DNA from: Dipteronia dyeriana
Taxonomy: Eukaryota > Streptophyta > Magnoliopsida > Sapindales > Sapindaceae
DNA length: 64,000 bases
Direction of reading: 5' to 3'
Assembly (NCBI GenBank): GCA_032871835.1
Contig: CM065297.1
Location: 39,495,098-39,559,097 of the forward strand
Positions 21,976 through 33,565 of this stretch are shown here, one piece after another. Position numbers and translations under genes: made by a program. The notes beneath the pieces are model-generated. The model saw only the letters and a program-made list of their open reading frames with translations. It had not been told where the DNA came from and searched no databases. Numbering within the stretch: the first letter of the stretch is position 1; each line of letters opens with the position of its first letter.

Positions 21976-23702
21976 TGAAACAAATATTATGGTGTGTTTA
22001 ATATTAATCTAGAGGAGGTGAATAGATTTTAATCAAATTTTACCCCATTTTTGTTAATGGTCAATTAGACGAAAATACCCCTAACTAGTCACAATAATAT
22101 CACAAGTGTTGTAAGTGCGGAAATAATAAAGACACTTGAGATATACGTGGAAACCCTCCAAATGGTAAAAATCACGGGTTGTTAAGTGCGCCACACTCGA
22201 ACAACGAATCTGCTGATTATAGAGGCGTTACAACCTACTCCCGGTATATAACCCACTACCACTACCTAATCCCGGTATTAAGTTGACCTAGTCCAATTTG
22301 CTTACGCTTGAAGCAACCTACTCCCGGATGCAACACAAGACTTACTTCTCAATAAAGAGATGAACACCCTATGTGAATATATGATGATATTCAAACAACA
22401 AACAAGGCTAGGGTACATTATGTGCTTATCTAGTATAATGAGATGGCAATAAATGCAATCCTAGATATCAAGAGCTAAATGACATGTCATAAAGCTTAGC
22501 TAAACATAGAACAAGCAATCCTATGAAGCTATCATAAAAGCCAAATCAACACATGTTTTCATTGAGCAAGGCAAGGACTATAATGTAATCACTAAATGCA
22601 ATCAATGAGTCCTAAGCAATATCTAAATGGAAAGCATAAAGATTTAGCTAGAAGTTATCAATACCATCAATCCTAGCTATCCCAATACAACAATCAATAA
22701 TGTCATCACAACAATCTCTAATTTGTATCTAGAAAATATTATAAGAGCATACAAATAATTAAAGAGAAGGTTTAGCAAGTAAAACACTTAACTTGTAAGA
22801 AGATAGTGAAGAACTTACCAAACAAGATGTGATGAAGCAAACCTATCCATTGATGCACTCTAAATGAACTTGGATGATGCAAGATGAAGTTTTGATGCAC
22901 ATGGGAATGCTTTGAGTGATTAAAAATGAGTTCTTGGACGAGTTTTTCCTTTGAAATGTGTTCTAAGGAAAATATGTGATATTCTGAACTCATACACAAC
23001 CTTAAAGCACTAAGTTATATATATATAAGATCCAAACAAAATGAGGTCGTTTTGAAAAAAAAGTTCCAGCTTCCTCAGTGTGCGCTGGTGACGTGCACTA
23101 GTCAAGTAGCGCACCACTAGCACACAACCTAAATTTTCAATAGGCGCTGGACGAGTGGCGGAACACAAGCGTAAATTCTCTAGGATGTTTGCGCTGGTGA
23201 GGCTGCACTAGTAAAGTGGCGCATCACCAGCGCACGTCCACTTATTTTTAACTGTGTACGGGTGCAACAACGCTGCTCAGTGGTGCAAGACTAGCATTGT
23301 TCCACTAGAATGTTGGCTGGTGAGGTACGCTGGTCGAGTAGCGCACCACCAGCGCACAACCTGATTTCAACACTCAAACATACAATTTCAACAAGTTCAA
23401 GAGTGATGAAACATGCATCCTATTCTAATGCCAAACATGACATAAAACATTTAATTACAAGATGCAAATAAATCAATAAGAGTCATCAAAATGCACACAA
23501 GAAAACACTCAACATATAAGAATTAAAGTTATGCATGAATTTGTGAGTGTGTGCAACTATCTCTTCAAAGTAAGTAAGAACAAGAATTTTACCTTCGGTG
23601 CTTCTCCTCTTGAGGTCTTGAGAGCCTAAGCTACCCTTACATAATACCCCAAAAATGTGATTTGTTCACGAAATAAGCCAATTAACAAATGAGGACTTTA
23701 CA
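21976..23702 (-). repeat. Copia-B 5' LTR (1727 bp)
   Basis: It runs from TGTAAAGTCC (23702, minus strand) to TTGTTTCA (21976). It carries the hairpin array and promoter annotated separately, the R/U5 stem sequence at 22145-22179 (CCATTTGGAGGGTTTCCACG on the element strand) and a CACC-rich motif near 22010 close to its 3' end. The minus-strand frame at 22772-22999 lies inside the LTR and is not a gene. Confidence 0.94.
23010..23365 (-). promoter_or_regulatory. Copia-B LTR promoter: GC-rich hairpin array, semi-palindrome and TATA
   Basis: In an AT-rich LTR, 23070-23365 holds about five GC-rich units built on TGCGCTGGTG and its complement. The best forms a perfect 11-bp inverted pair, TGCGCTGGTGA at 23190-23200 and TCACCAGCGCA at 23224-23234. 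Downstream on the element strand comes CAAAACGACCTCATTTTG (23054-23037), then a TATATATA run at about 23027-23016. The same order of hairpin units, semi-palindrome and TATA appears in the LTRs of Copia-F and Copia-G. The left LTR copy (12361-12730) keeps the units but its semi-palindrome has decayed. Repeated palindromes near the core promoter are a described Sirevirus trait; enhancer function is inference. Confidence 0.7.
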
Positions 23703-23707
23703 ATCAT

Positions 23708-24632
23708 TAATTAAACTCTTTAATTAATATTCTTTGATTTTTAACTCCGGTGTTATTCCACTAAAAACCAGAAGCTGCACTCTCTCAACTGCAGACGCTT
23801 TTACACAGACCGATACAACTCGGTGTCCATCGATATAGCTATTACATATGGTGTTATCCTCCACAATAGTTCATAATTAGAGCTGGGTCATAATGTCCGT
23901 TATACCCCTCTAAGTACCATTGATTATCTAGTGGACAATAAATCCTATTTTCTCATGGAATTAGGAGAGCGCTCATATTGTCCAAGCCCTGAATCAACCC
24001 TTAAGGAAACTACCGTCTACTTCTCACAAGAATGAGTGGATTCCACTATTGTGTACAAACCTTCCCAGCCACAAGCCAAACCGTAATCCAAACATACGGA
24101 GCATATTGATCAGGAACTGCATCTGACCTCACTCATGTTATATCAAAGACCACGATCTAACCTGAAATAGTCGATAAGACACTCAGGATTAAGATCACCC
24201 ACATATAGCCATCATTAGTTGATATATATGAATCTCATCGGTAAACGGATCTTGGAGAGAGGTTTATATAGATCATGGCCTAGTCATAAATGATCACATC
24301 ATACAAGGTGCCTCCATTCCCATATCTCATATGAATGATTCAGGATAGAATCATCATACATTGCGGAATGGACCACAACTATAGATTAACCACAAATAAA
24401 GTACCCAGCTTTATTTGCTATCTATGGACTCTTTAGATTGCACGTCTCTTACTGTATCAATCAGTATATGACACTCATATACACAATTTGAGATTACATC
24501 CGGCAATCTTGGATGTTAAATATATGTGCAAGTTATAAAATAAACAACACAACAAGAATGAATTGAACTTTTCCTTTTATTTATTTCATAAATCCATTTA
24601 CAAATTACATCTTTAAGGCATAAACCCCAACA
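23708..24632 (-). repeat. Copia-A 3' LTR, proximal piece
   Basis: It continues the LTR begun at 10223, resuming with TAATTAAACTCTTTAATTAA at the ATCAT duplication. It ends at 24632 with AACCCCAACA, the start (TGTTGGGGTT) of the LTR on the element strand. Confidence 0.92.
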
Positions 24633-24646
24633 ATCTCCCACTTGCG
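24633..24646 (-). other. Copia-A polypurine tract
   Basis: On the minus strand CAAGTGGGAGAT lies between the pol stop at 24647 and the LTR at 24632. The decayed copy at 2901-2914 has the same tract with one change. Confidence 0.8.
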
Positions 24647-26232
24647 CTAAAGCATGTGAGGTGTGTCTTGTAACCCTAGACCATCTAGGTGACCTAAAAA
24701 CACGTTAGCCGGTAAGGTCTTTGTAAATAGATCAGCATGATTGTCTTGTGAGGCTATCTTTGTGATGATCACATCTCCTATATGCACTATCTCTCTAGTG
24801 AGATGATACTTTCTTTCTATATGCTTTCTTCTTTTATGGCTTCTTGGTTCTTTGGAACTAGCCACAACACCATTGTTATCACAATAAAGTGTGATGGGTT
24901 TATCCAGATATGGAACAACTTCCAGATCACTCAAGAACTTATGGAGCCAAACAGCCTTTTTAGCAGCTTTACAAGCAGCTACATATTCAGCTTCCATGGT
25001 GGAGTCAGCAATGCAAGATTGCTTGATATTTCTCCATAAAATGGATCCACCACCCAGGGTGAATACTGATCCAGACGTGAATTTCCTAGAATCCCTATCT
25101 GACTTAAAATCAAAATCCGTGTATCCTAACGGGATCAAATCCTGTCCGGAATACACTAGCATATAGTCTTTCGTTCTCCGAAGATATTAGAGAATTGTCT
25201 TGACAACAACCCAATGATCCAATCCTGGGTTGGACTGGTATCTGCTGACTACTCCCACTACATAGCAGATGTCCAGTCTCATGCATAACATAGCATACAT
25301 GAGACTACCTACTGTCGATGCATAGGTACACGTCTCATATCCTTAACTTGTTGAGGTGTCTTAGGACACTGTTTGTTAGACAAGTGAACTCCTTGCCTAG
25401 AAGGTAAATTACCTTTCTTGGAGTTTTGCATCAAAAATCGTATAAGAATCTTGTCGATATATGATGCATGAGACAGTGATATGGGTTTGTTCTTACGATC
25501 CCTTATAAGTTGGATCCCTTATAAGTTGGATCCCTAGAACATAACTCGCCTCACCCAAATCTTTCATTAGGAATTCGCTAGCCAACCAACCCTTTACATT
25601 AGACAACACTCCCACGCCATTCCCAATGAGTAGGATATCATCTACGTATAAGGCCAAGAAAACTACTTTCTTATCAATGATACGCTTATAGACACAAGGC
25701 TTATCGACGTTCTGCTCAAAGCCATAGGATTTGATCACATCATCAAACCTAATGTTCTAAGATCTAGATGCTTGCTTAAGTCCATAGATGGACCTTTACA
25801 AATTGCAAACCTTTTGCTCATAATCTAGAGAAACGAATCCCTATGGCTGTATCATATAGAGGCTCTCATCAAGATTGTCATTGAAGAATGCAGTCTTGAC
25901 ATCCATTTGCCAATTTTCGTAATCAAAATAGGCAGTAATGGATAAAAGAATCATAATAAACTTAAACATGGCTAACGGCGAGAAGGTCTCTTCATAATTG
26001 ACCCCTCTTTCTGGGTATAACCCTTGGCCACTAGACTTGCCTTGAAGGTCTCTACCTTCCCGTCTACTCCTCTCTTTCTCTTGTAGCTCCACTTACACCC
26101 TATGGGTTTTACCACATCCGGTAAGTCTGTAAGATCATAAACTGAGTTAAAGTACATGGATTCCATCTCGAGATTCATAGCCTTAAGCCATTCCTCTTTA
26201 TCAGGATCTTCCATTGCATTCTTAAATGTCAA
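24647..26232 (-). pseudogene. Copia-A pol: reverse transcriptase and RNase H
   Basis: RT begins near 26232 (KEEWLKAMNLEMESM, DVVKPIGCKWSYKRKRGVDG, ASLVAKGYTQKEG). A frameshift near 26000-26030 moves to the frame of VNYEETFSPLAMFKFI, MDVKTAFFNDNLDES and the catalytic ALYVDDILLIGN (about 25650). Stops interrupt it after DESLYMIQP and in the linker. RNase H is open from 25162 to the stop at 24647 with GYTDFDF, DSTMEAEYVAAC, LYCDNNGVV and ADLFTKTLP. Coordinates 25841-26092, 25493-25738 and 24647-25162 share one frame. The gene would supply cDNA synthesis; it cannot do so as it stands. Confidence 0.93.
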
Positions 26233-27674
26233 TGGATCATCCTCACTATCAACAGAGACAACACCTTGCCCCTCATCTATACCTAAATAGTGTTCAGGTT
26301 ATCTTACAACCCTATCACTACATCTAGGTGGTAGTGTATCTTGATATGGAACCATCTGACTCTTAGATGTTTATGGATCAACAACTCTTGTTTATGAAGC
26401 ACTAGTCTCACCATGCTCCAACTCATTCAATACAGTCTTAGAATAAGGTTTATGGTCACTAATGTAATTGTCCTCAAGAAATGTTGCATTTGTCGATACA
26501 AATACTTTGTTGCCTTCAGGACTATAGAAGTGTCCACCTCTGGTCTCCTTGGAGTATCCTACAAATAGGTAGACAACAGACTTGGAGTCTAGCTTTCCAG
26601 TTCTGTTCTTCAGCACGTGTGCTGGATACCCCAATATACGAAAATGTCACAAACTAGCTTTACGACCATTCCACAACTCTAGGGGAGTCGTAGGAACATA
26701 TTTGGATGGCACTACATTCAAAATATATGTCCCTGTTTGTAACGCATATCCCCAAAAAGAATTTGGTAATGATGAGAAACTAATCATAGATCTCACCATT
26801 TTCATCAGGGTTCTATTTCTCCCCTCTGTTACACCATTTTGCTGAGCTGTACCGGGAGCTGTGAGTTGGGAAACTATCCCATGCTCAACCATAAAGTCTT
26901 TAAACTCTTGGTCAAAGTACTCACCTCCACAATCCGATCGCAGTGACTTGATAGTCCTACCTAATTGATTCTCAACTTCAGCTCGAATTTTTTTGAACAT
27001 TTCAAATGTTTTCGACTTCTGTTGCATTAGGTAGACGTGTCTGTATCTTGTGTAGTCATCTATAAAGGTGACATAATACTCATAACCACCCCTAGCTTTA
27101 ACATTCATCAGTCTGCAGACGTCAGTATGTATAAGCTCTAGCGGTTCTTTAGCTCTAAGCCCATTTCCAGTTAAAGGTCTCTTAGTCATCTTACCTTTCA
27201 AACAAGATTCGCAGACAAGTAAGGTTCCAACCTTTAACTCACTTAATAGGCCGCTTTTGACTAGTCCATCTATCCGATCAAGGTTGATATGACCAAGCCT
27301 TAGATGCCACAGATACGTGTCATTATCTGGAGAAATCTTATGTCGATTAGTTTATGGTTTTTCAACCTTAAACATTTCGGTGTTGAGCATTGTAGTATGT
27401 ATTAACGGTCTTAACACATACAAATTGTTTTCATTAATTCCTGAACAAATATTCAGACCATTCTTTTCAATAAAAATAGACTTATTATTAAAAGAAAAAT
27501 AATATTTTTGTTCCAACAACTTAGAAACGGAAATCAAATTCTATGTAAATCCAGGAATATAAAATAAATTGTCCAACAATATATAATTTTTACAAAAAAG
27601 TAATCTAATTACACCCACTACTCATGCCGACACGACATCCCCTGACCTCACACGCATTGAGAAGGCTTGCTCCT
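26233..27674 (-). pseudogene. Copia-A pol: pre-integrase and integrase
   Basis: It holds ISVSKLLEQKYYFSF (27537), the zinc site LWHLRLGHINLDRI and CESCLKGKMTK (about 27320-27185), then the integrase core with ELIHTDVC, SLRSDCGGEYFD and AQQNGVTEGRN, so the D, D, E residues are all present. In-frame stops follow EKP (about 27350), RKASL (about 26646) and GETSAS (26392-26394). The frame differs from that of gag, so there is a frameshift between 27675 and 27537. C-terminal motifs LFVGYSKETRG and GHFYSPEGNKVFV are typical of this family. Confidence 0.92.
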
Positions 27675-28535
27675 CTAGCCGTGTTCAATAATCAGTCCAT
27701 TGTAAAGAAGAACAAAATGGTTAGTTGCCCCTGAATCAACTATCCAGGGTGAAGAATCATCTTCCACTAAACACGACTCAAGAATAAGTAAATCATATTT
27801 ACTTTTCTTGGACTTCTTCTTGCTTTGGACTTTCTTGGGTTTGGGCTTACCCTTTGCTTTCCCAGTAAACCTCTTTCTCTTCTTATTATTAAAGTAGGAA
27901 GATGGTTCGGCAACATTTGCCTCACTGGTCTTACCCTTGTTGTCCTTGGTCAATGACTCAAAGGTAGTGAGCTAATTAAGCAACTGTGTGAAATTGAACC
28001 TCAACTTGTTCATCCTGTAGTTGCTCTTAAACTGATCGAAACTCGTCGAAAGAGTTGTCAGTATGATGCTCACTTGACTAGGTTTGTCAATAGCCCCGCC
28101 ATTGACTTCTGCCTTATTGAAATAGGACATCATGCTCAGGACATGTTCCCGAACTGACGTACATTCCTTTATACGAGCGAGCAAAGCGGAACAAACAACT
28201 TCATGTGGCTCTTGCTCAAAAGGCTGCCCGAATATAGCTTGCAATGACTCCATGATTTCGAATGCTGAAGTCATTGCTTCATGCTTTATGATAAGCACGT
28301 CTGTTATAGAAGCCAACAGATATGTTCGGGCCTTCTCATCAGATGAGACCCATTGCTTGTATGCCTCACGAACAGTTCATGTGGCATTGGCAGCAGGCGC
28401 TGGAGGACATTCCTCCGTAAGCACAAACTTGAGGTCTTTGGTTACCAATATTGTATTAATGTTAAGTTTCCACTTAGTGTAGTTATCACCAGTTAATTTA
28501 TCGTTTGAGAGAATTTGAAGTAATGCAGAAGACAT
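27675..28535 (-). pseudogene. Copia-A gag and protease start
   Basis: The chosen start at 28535 gives MSSALLQILSNDKLTGDNY, the usual opening of UBN2-type copia gag. The frame holds two in-frame stops (28377-28379 and 27972-27974) but stays in register: TVREAYKQW, ASITDVLIIKHEAM, IMESLQAIFGQP, SVREHVLSMMSYFNKAEVNG and LTTLSTSFDQFKSNY. It reaches the protease site WIVDSGATNHF at about 27740 and stops at 27675. The region from KRKRFTGKAKGK to KYDLLILESCLVEDD runs straight through basic residues; the CX2CX4HX4C knuckle normally between them is absent. An acceptor-like TTTATTTATTTCAG lies six bases before the start. Confidence 0.92.
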
Positions 28536-30270
28536 TATTGCTGAAATAAATAAATCATTCATTCAGTCATTTATTTAAAACAAGTGCGAGTGCTTTCGCA
28601 TAATTTTAAACATGATGCATAAACATGTTTCACGAGCTAGAACTACCCTAAAACTAGTTGCTATACCATGACAATCCAATATACCACAAAGAAGTGCCGC
28701 CTTAGGGTCAGTCAAGTCTTTGCATGTTGGACCGAGACATTATCAATCAAATGATATACTAGAATAACTCTTATTCCATATCATTCAACCATCGTTCATT
28801 CAGTCGGGTTTTTAATTAACAAACTTAATCAAAACCTTCGTGAGTGTAACCCACAATTTTCAGATCTCACGAGCTTAACTCAAGAATTACCACCTTAGGG
28901 TCGGTCAATCCCGAAATACCCTCAGAAATCCTATCTGTTAGGAAGTCAACCTTGGTATTGACCTTAGTGGAAACCCTCCTTAGAGAAGATGAAAACAAAG
29001 CCATCACGAGGCCCCACTCGGATCTCACGGTGTTTCACTAATGATAGGGAGTGTGGTATATATGTGCCATATATCCCTCTCCCACTCACTATTTTAAAAT
29101 TAGGGTTTTCTATTAACCGTTAATGCACCTTGGTTTTACAGGATCAAACGGCTAACTTTAATCAAGTTATCTAGTGCATTAACTAATTCATTATTAGAAG
29201 CAAGTTCTAATTAACTAATAAATTATTAATGAGTTTTAACAATTAAAAATCTAATCTATTAGTGAATAATCTAAACTTTTGTAAACTATTTACTAAGGTC
29301 GGATTATCATGTTAGTGTTTACCAAGTTTTAACTATTAAAACTATAACACTTTATTCGGTTCATTTATTATTAGGTAATTAATCATATTAATCATAATTA
29401 CAATAAATGACCCTATTAATCTAACTTATTAAACTTTTTAATAACTTGATTAAAATTAATGAGAATTACCAAGTTTTCTAACCATTAAAAACTAATCTCA
29501 TTATTCATAGCCAATTATGTATATTGCCCATTTTAATCACATTAAAAAAATACATAAAATATCAAGCTATGATGCATGTATGACATATCAAATATATTTG
29601 TGTAGGCACATCTAATCTAAATGATATACGTATGCATGACAATGCTTTTATCATCACATAATATAAAGCATACATGAATTGACCGAGTACTGTGGATTAT
29701 TTAACCTAAGAAATTGGAATCTAAAATTACAAAAAAAATTCCCAAGGCATTCCTTGGTCTTCTTGTAATTTTCGAATCTTCCAGTCTCTTCAGGTCACTC
29801 TGATTCATCTCATGAATCCGAAACGGGAAATCTACACGGAACGCACTAGGCAACACCTGCCAACTGGACCGTGCATGAACAGTACCGCATGAACAATACT
29901 CGGTGAACAGTACCCCCGTGAACAGTTCGATGAACAGTCATGTGAACAGTGCGATGAACAGTACTGTAAACAGTACCGGTGACACAGTACGCACTGTGAA
30001 CAGTATCGCCGTCACGCGCGTTTCCAGTTCTCTGTTTACAGGTTACAATTTTTTTTATTTACAATACAATAACAGTAAAATAAAAATATAATAATAAAAA
30101 AAATGATGCAACCCATAAACCTTAAATCCACTGTACCATAAATATTTACGATCAACCATGTTTAAATTAAACAATTTAATTATAAACATTCATACAATCA
30201 TAAAGACGGTGCCTACATATTCATACATACAGGGGCATCGAAAACAATTTACTGTTCTGAAAAAAAATTG
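28536..30270 (-). other. Copia-A leader between primer site and gag
   Basis: About 1.7 kb of AT-rich leader without a long frame on the element strand. It holds a repeated motif array (29867-30012, listed separately) and ends in the acceptor-like TTTATTTATTTCAG at about 28555-28542, next to the gag start. The region 29080-29560 is very AT-rich with repeated TTAATTA-type words. The plus-strand frame at 29903-30091 is a by-product of the array. Confidence 0.7.
29867..30012 (-). repeat. Array of TGAACAGTAC motifs in the Copia-A leader
   Basis: On the plus strand the ten-base word RTGAACAGTN recurs about nine times in 145 bases, separated by 2-6 mostly GC bases, for example ATGAACAGTAC, GTGAACAGTAC and GTGAACAGTTC. 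A related ACAGTACTGT palindrome lies near 29956. The surroundings are AT-rich, so the array stands out in composition as well as repetition. Its role is unknown. Confidence 0.85.
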
Positions 30271-30283
30271 GCAATAATACCAA
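30271..30283 (-). other. Copia-A primer binding site (divergent)
   Basis: On the minus strand TGGTATTATTGCC follows the 5' LTR after two bases. It shares TGGTAT and GCC with the initiator-Met site TGGTATCAGAGCC but differs in the middle, so it is either mutated or uses another tRNA. Confidence 0.6.
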
Positions 30284-30285
30284 AT

Positions 30286-30805
30286 GTTGGAACCCCGTTC
30301 ACCGGTTACGGAGCGGAACTAGGTTTTTAAATTTTTATATAGATCATATCTGTATCTGATACTAGTGAACTTTGGATCGTAATTATTTTTCGGAACTAAT
30401 ACATACAATATGTAAACACAGGAAATTGTAATCAATAAAATCAGAAGAACATACCATCGTTTGGAGGCTCCTTCACTTTACGTTATGCTCCTGTCTGAAC
30501 CACTCGATCTTTCTTGCTATCTTCCAGGACTGGTAACTGCGTGTGGGCACGTCACGGTCTTAGGATCTTGAATGGAGGATGTAGAGAAATACTTGAAGAA
30601 ACTTTTTTTCTCAATTTGGTGTATTGATTTCATGCATACATGAATTGCATCTCAGGCAAAAAAATATTACTTTTGAAATATATATCTATATTTTTTTCTT
30701 AAATCACACACCTTTATCACAAATATATATATATCACTTTTTTTTATCTATGCCACACGCCTATGACTTTTCAACGTATAAAAAAAACAAAAAACCAACC
30801 CTTTT

Positions 30806-30847
<42 letters not shown>

Positions 30848-30954
30848 GTGTGTATCAGGTATTTGCATCATATGCAAATTCTTCTTTTTATTATTGTTTC
30901 ATGTGCACATACAAATTTGCATCAAATGCAATCTCATGTGTTATTAATTGATAT
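30286..30954 (-). repeat. Copia-A 5' LTR, inner piece
   Basis: It begins TGTTGGAACCCC on the plus strand, beside the primer site, and runs to the insertion point of the Gypsy-D solo LTR. A TA run of over 30 bases lies at 30811-30843. The frames at 30624-30947 and 30763-30951 are low-complexity TA products. Confidence 0.92.
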
Positions 30955-32192
30955 TGTTAATCGTAAAATTTGGCCAGGGGTCAAAGAGAATTTTTCCACT
31001 TTCCCGCCACAAGTCAAAGCCCGTAATCGACATTGAACCCGGGTAGACCATAAAGCTACCCCACAGGAGCATGGAAGGCCGACCCAGCTTCAAAACTATC
31101 AGAAAGCTAGCTAGTCACGATCAAGATGAGCCCCCCACACTAGCACTGGAACCCAGGCTTCTCCAGGCCACCTATCGGGGAACCTCGGTTCCTGAGGTCG
31201 AGCTCCTCAACCACCGTAAAAGCTAGGGGGGTCTCCAAGCTCAAGAAACATTTGAAAGAAGCCCGGCAAGCAAAGTAGGCCCCCTCCGGGTTAAGTCTTT
31301 TAGAGGACAAACTTAACAGTAGTCTTAGACAGAAGCCCACCAAACTTAACAGTAGTCCCTATTGGGCATGAAAGAGGAACCACGCCAAAATCTACACTAC
31401 CCCGGCTACCTCCTAGGAATGTCTACAGGGACACCTCAAGCTCCCAAGGGTCAGGGAAAATCCATCCCAAGCTTCTAAGAACAGAGTCGAAGCATGGATC
31501 TACCTCGTTCTATGAGACGACAGACAGCTAGGTCGATGACCTTCATGAAAAACTATGCCGCGATAACATACAAGATAATATCAATGTGATAATCAACATT
31601 AATTCCGTATACGTGTGAGTCAAGAGTTTGATTCCTAATAGGAAACAAACTCATTTTCGTTAAAAATATCATCGTTTCCGCTATTTACTCGGGGTCAACA
31701 ACTTTTGAATAAAGGATCCGGCCCTATAAGGAGAAAACGGATTCGTAGGATCGTGGCGGGATATCAGCGAATTCAAACCTACTTTGACCAGATATAAATA
31801 GGGCCAAGCATGACACAGAATAGAGATATGAAAAAAGAGAAGTAGAAGTAGATGAAAAACAGAAGGAGAACGACAGATAGAAGAAAAGAAAAGAAGAGGG
31901 GAATGCCTAAATTCTGTGTTCAGAACACGGCCACCTTCGTTTCCACTATTCGACAAGCACAAAGTTGCCACCTTCCTAGATCTTAGAGAGACTGTGAGCA
32001 TATGAGAGAGTGATCTGTATATTGAAGCAAGTAATCAATAAAAGCTCCCATTTGTATTATTGCAATCCAGCCTCTCGTTTACCTCTAAAGAGGTCAAGTA
32101 TCAACGGTACTGACCCCGGCTACCACTTCTGTGGTAGTGGTCTCGAGGGTGTTAGTAGGAATTTCTCATCCTGAGCAAATTTCCCGTTAACA
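30955..32192 (+). mobile_element. Gypsy-D solo LTR inside the Copia-A 5' LTR
   Basis: It begins TGTTAATCGTAAAATTTGG and ends CAAATTTCCCGTTAACA, matching the Gypsy-D 5' LTRs at 40673 and 53694. Perfect duplications GATAT lie at 30950-30954 and 32193-32197, and no internal sequence is present. At 1238 bp it is the longest of the three D LTRs. A clear TATA box (TATAAATAGGG, about 31793) lies about 840 bases from the start. Frames at 31140-31343 and 31681-32001 are LTR sequence, not genes. Confidence 0.96.
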
Positions 32193-32197
32193 GATAT

Positions 32198-33560
32198 ATA
32201 TCTTTTAATTATCCTTTTTAAATATATCAAATATATTAAAAGTGACAATCAGTATTTTAAATTTAAACTTAAATTCAAATACTTAGATAAATGATTTAGT
32301 AAAAATAAAAGAATCCTATTATTTTATCTTTACCTAAATCCAAATATAAACTAACACCCTTCAATTAATAGATAATTAATAATTTATAATTATAAAAATA
32401 ATTAAATAATCTAATTATTTAATTAATTTAACCAATAACATTCATTAATTAAATAATCTCATTATTCAATTAATTCCCGAATAACATGTGTCACTTTCGT
32501 AACACAATTAATTGGGCAATCAAATTAGTTAACCGTGACCCTTGTTACGTAAATCGATCGGCTAGAAAGGGGACCTAATGGACCCACAGTATTTTGAGCT
32601 CCAATAATCATCAGAATCATTAACTAAACTCTTTAATTAATATTCCTTGATTATTAACTCCGGTGTTATTCCACTAAAAACCCGAAACTGCACTCTGTCA
32701 ATTGCATATGCTTTTACACAGACCGATACAACACGATGTCAATCGATATAGCTATTACATATGGTGTGATCCTCCACAATAGTTCATAATAAAAGCTGGG
32801 TCATAATATCCATTATACCCCTCTAATTACATATATCCTTTAAGTACCATTGATTCTATAGTGGACAATAAATCCTATTTCCTCACGGAATTTGGAGAGC
32901 GCTCATATTGTCCAAGCCCCGAATCAACCCTTAAGGGAACTACCGTCTATTTCTCACAAGAAAGAGTGGATTCCACAATTGTGTACAAACCTTCCCAACC
33001 ACAAGCCAAACCGTAATCCCAACATACGGATCATATTGATCGGGAACTGCATTCGACCCCACTCATGGTATATCAAAGACCACGATCTAACCTGAAGAAA
33101 TCGATAAGACACTCAGGATTAAGATCACCAACATATAGCCATCATTAGTTGATATATATGAATCTCATCGGTAAACGGATCTTGGTGAGAGATTCATATA
33201 GATCATGGCCCAGTCCTATATGATCACATCATACAAGGTGCCTCCATTCCCATATCTCATATGAATGATTCAGGATAGAATCATCGTACATTAGAATAGA
33301 CCACAGTTATATATTAACCACAAATAAAGTACCCAGTTTTATTTGCTATCTACGGACTCTTTAGATTGCACGTCTCTTCTTGTATCCATCCGTATATGAC
33401 ACTTATATACACAGTTTGAGATTACATCCGGTAATCTTGGATGTTAAATATATACACAAGTTATAAAATAAACAACACATCAAGAATGAATTGAACTCTT
33501 CCTTTTATTTATTTCATAAATCCATTTACAAATTACATCTTTAGGGCATAAACCACAACA
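32198..33560 (-). repeat. Copia-A 5' LTR, outer piece
   Basis: It continues from the solo LTR and ends at 33560 in GGCATAAACCACAACA, which reads TGTTGTGGTTTATGCC on the element strand. The next five bases (GAGTC) are the right-hand target duplication. The frame at 32892-33095 is LTR sequence. Confidence 0.92.
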
Positions 33561-33565
33561 GAGTC

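Larger units (their letters stand above)
11357..23702 (-). mobile_element. Copia-B: complete Sirevirus-like element inside the Copia-A LTR
   Basis: Two LTRs (11357-13066 and 21976-23702) begin TGAAACAAATATT and are flanked by ATCAT at 11352-11356 and 23703-23707. On the minus strand the order is 5' LTR, primer site, gag with zinc knuckle, coiled-coil region with second knuckle, protease, integrase, RT, RNase H, a 1.2-kb non-coding part with five purine-tract motifs, 3' LTR. The long gag with coiled coil, the SDKKGLGF-like motif and the repeated purine tracts are Sirevirus traits. The LTRs are very similar to each other, so it is among the younger insertions. Pol is split near its end by a Copia-C solo LTR. 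Without that LTR it is about 9.9 kb. It carries one RT deletion, two frameshifts and three stops that I could see. Confidence 0.95.
10223..33560 (-). mobile_element. Copia-A: complete Ty1/copia element with two insertions
   Basis: The outer ends are TGTTGGAACCCC (10223) and AACCACAACA (33560), flanked by perfect 5-bp duplications GAGTC at 10218-10222 and 33561-33565. On the minus strand the order is 5' LTR (33560-30286), primer site, leader, gag-protease (28535-27675), integrase, RT, RNase H (to 24647), purine tract, 3' LTR (24632-10223). A Gypsy-D solo LTR splits the 5' LTR and Copia-B splits the 3' LTR. Without these the element is about 9.74 kb with LTRs of about 2.03 and 2.06 kb. The gag is of the UBN2 type and the domain order (integrase before RT) defines Ty1/copia. 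Coding frames hold several stops and at least two frameshifts, so it is not active. Confidence 0.95.
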
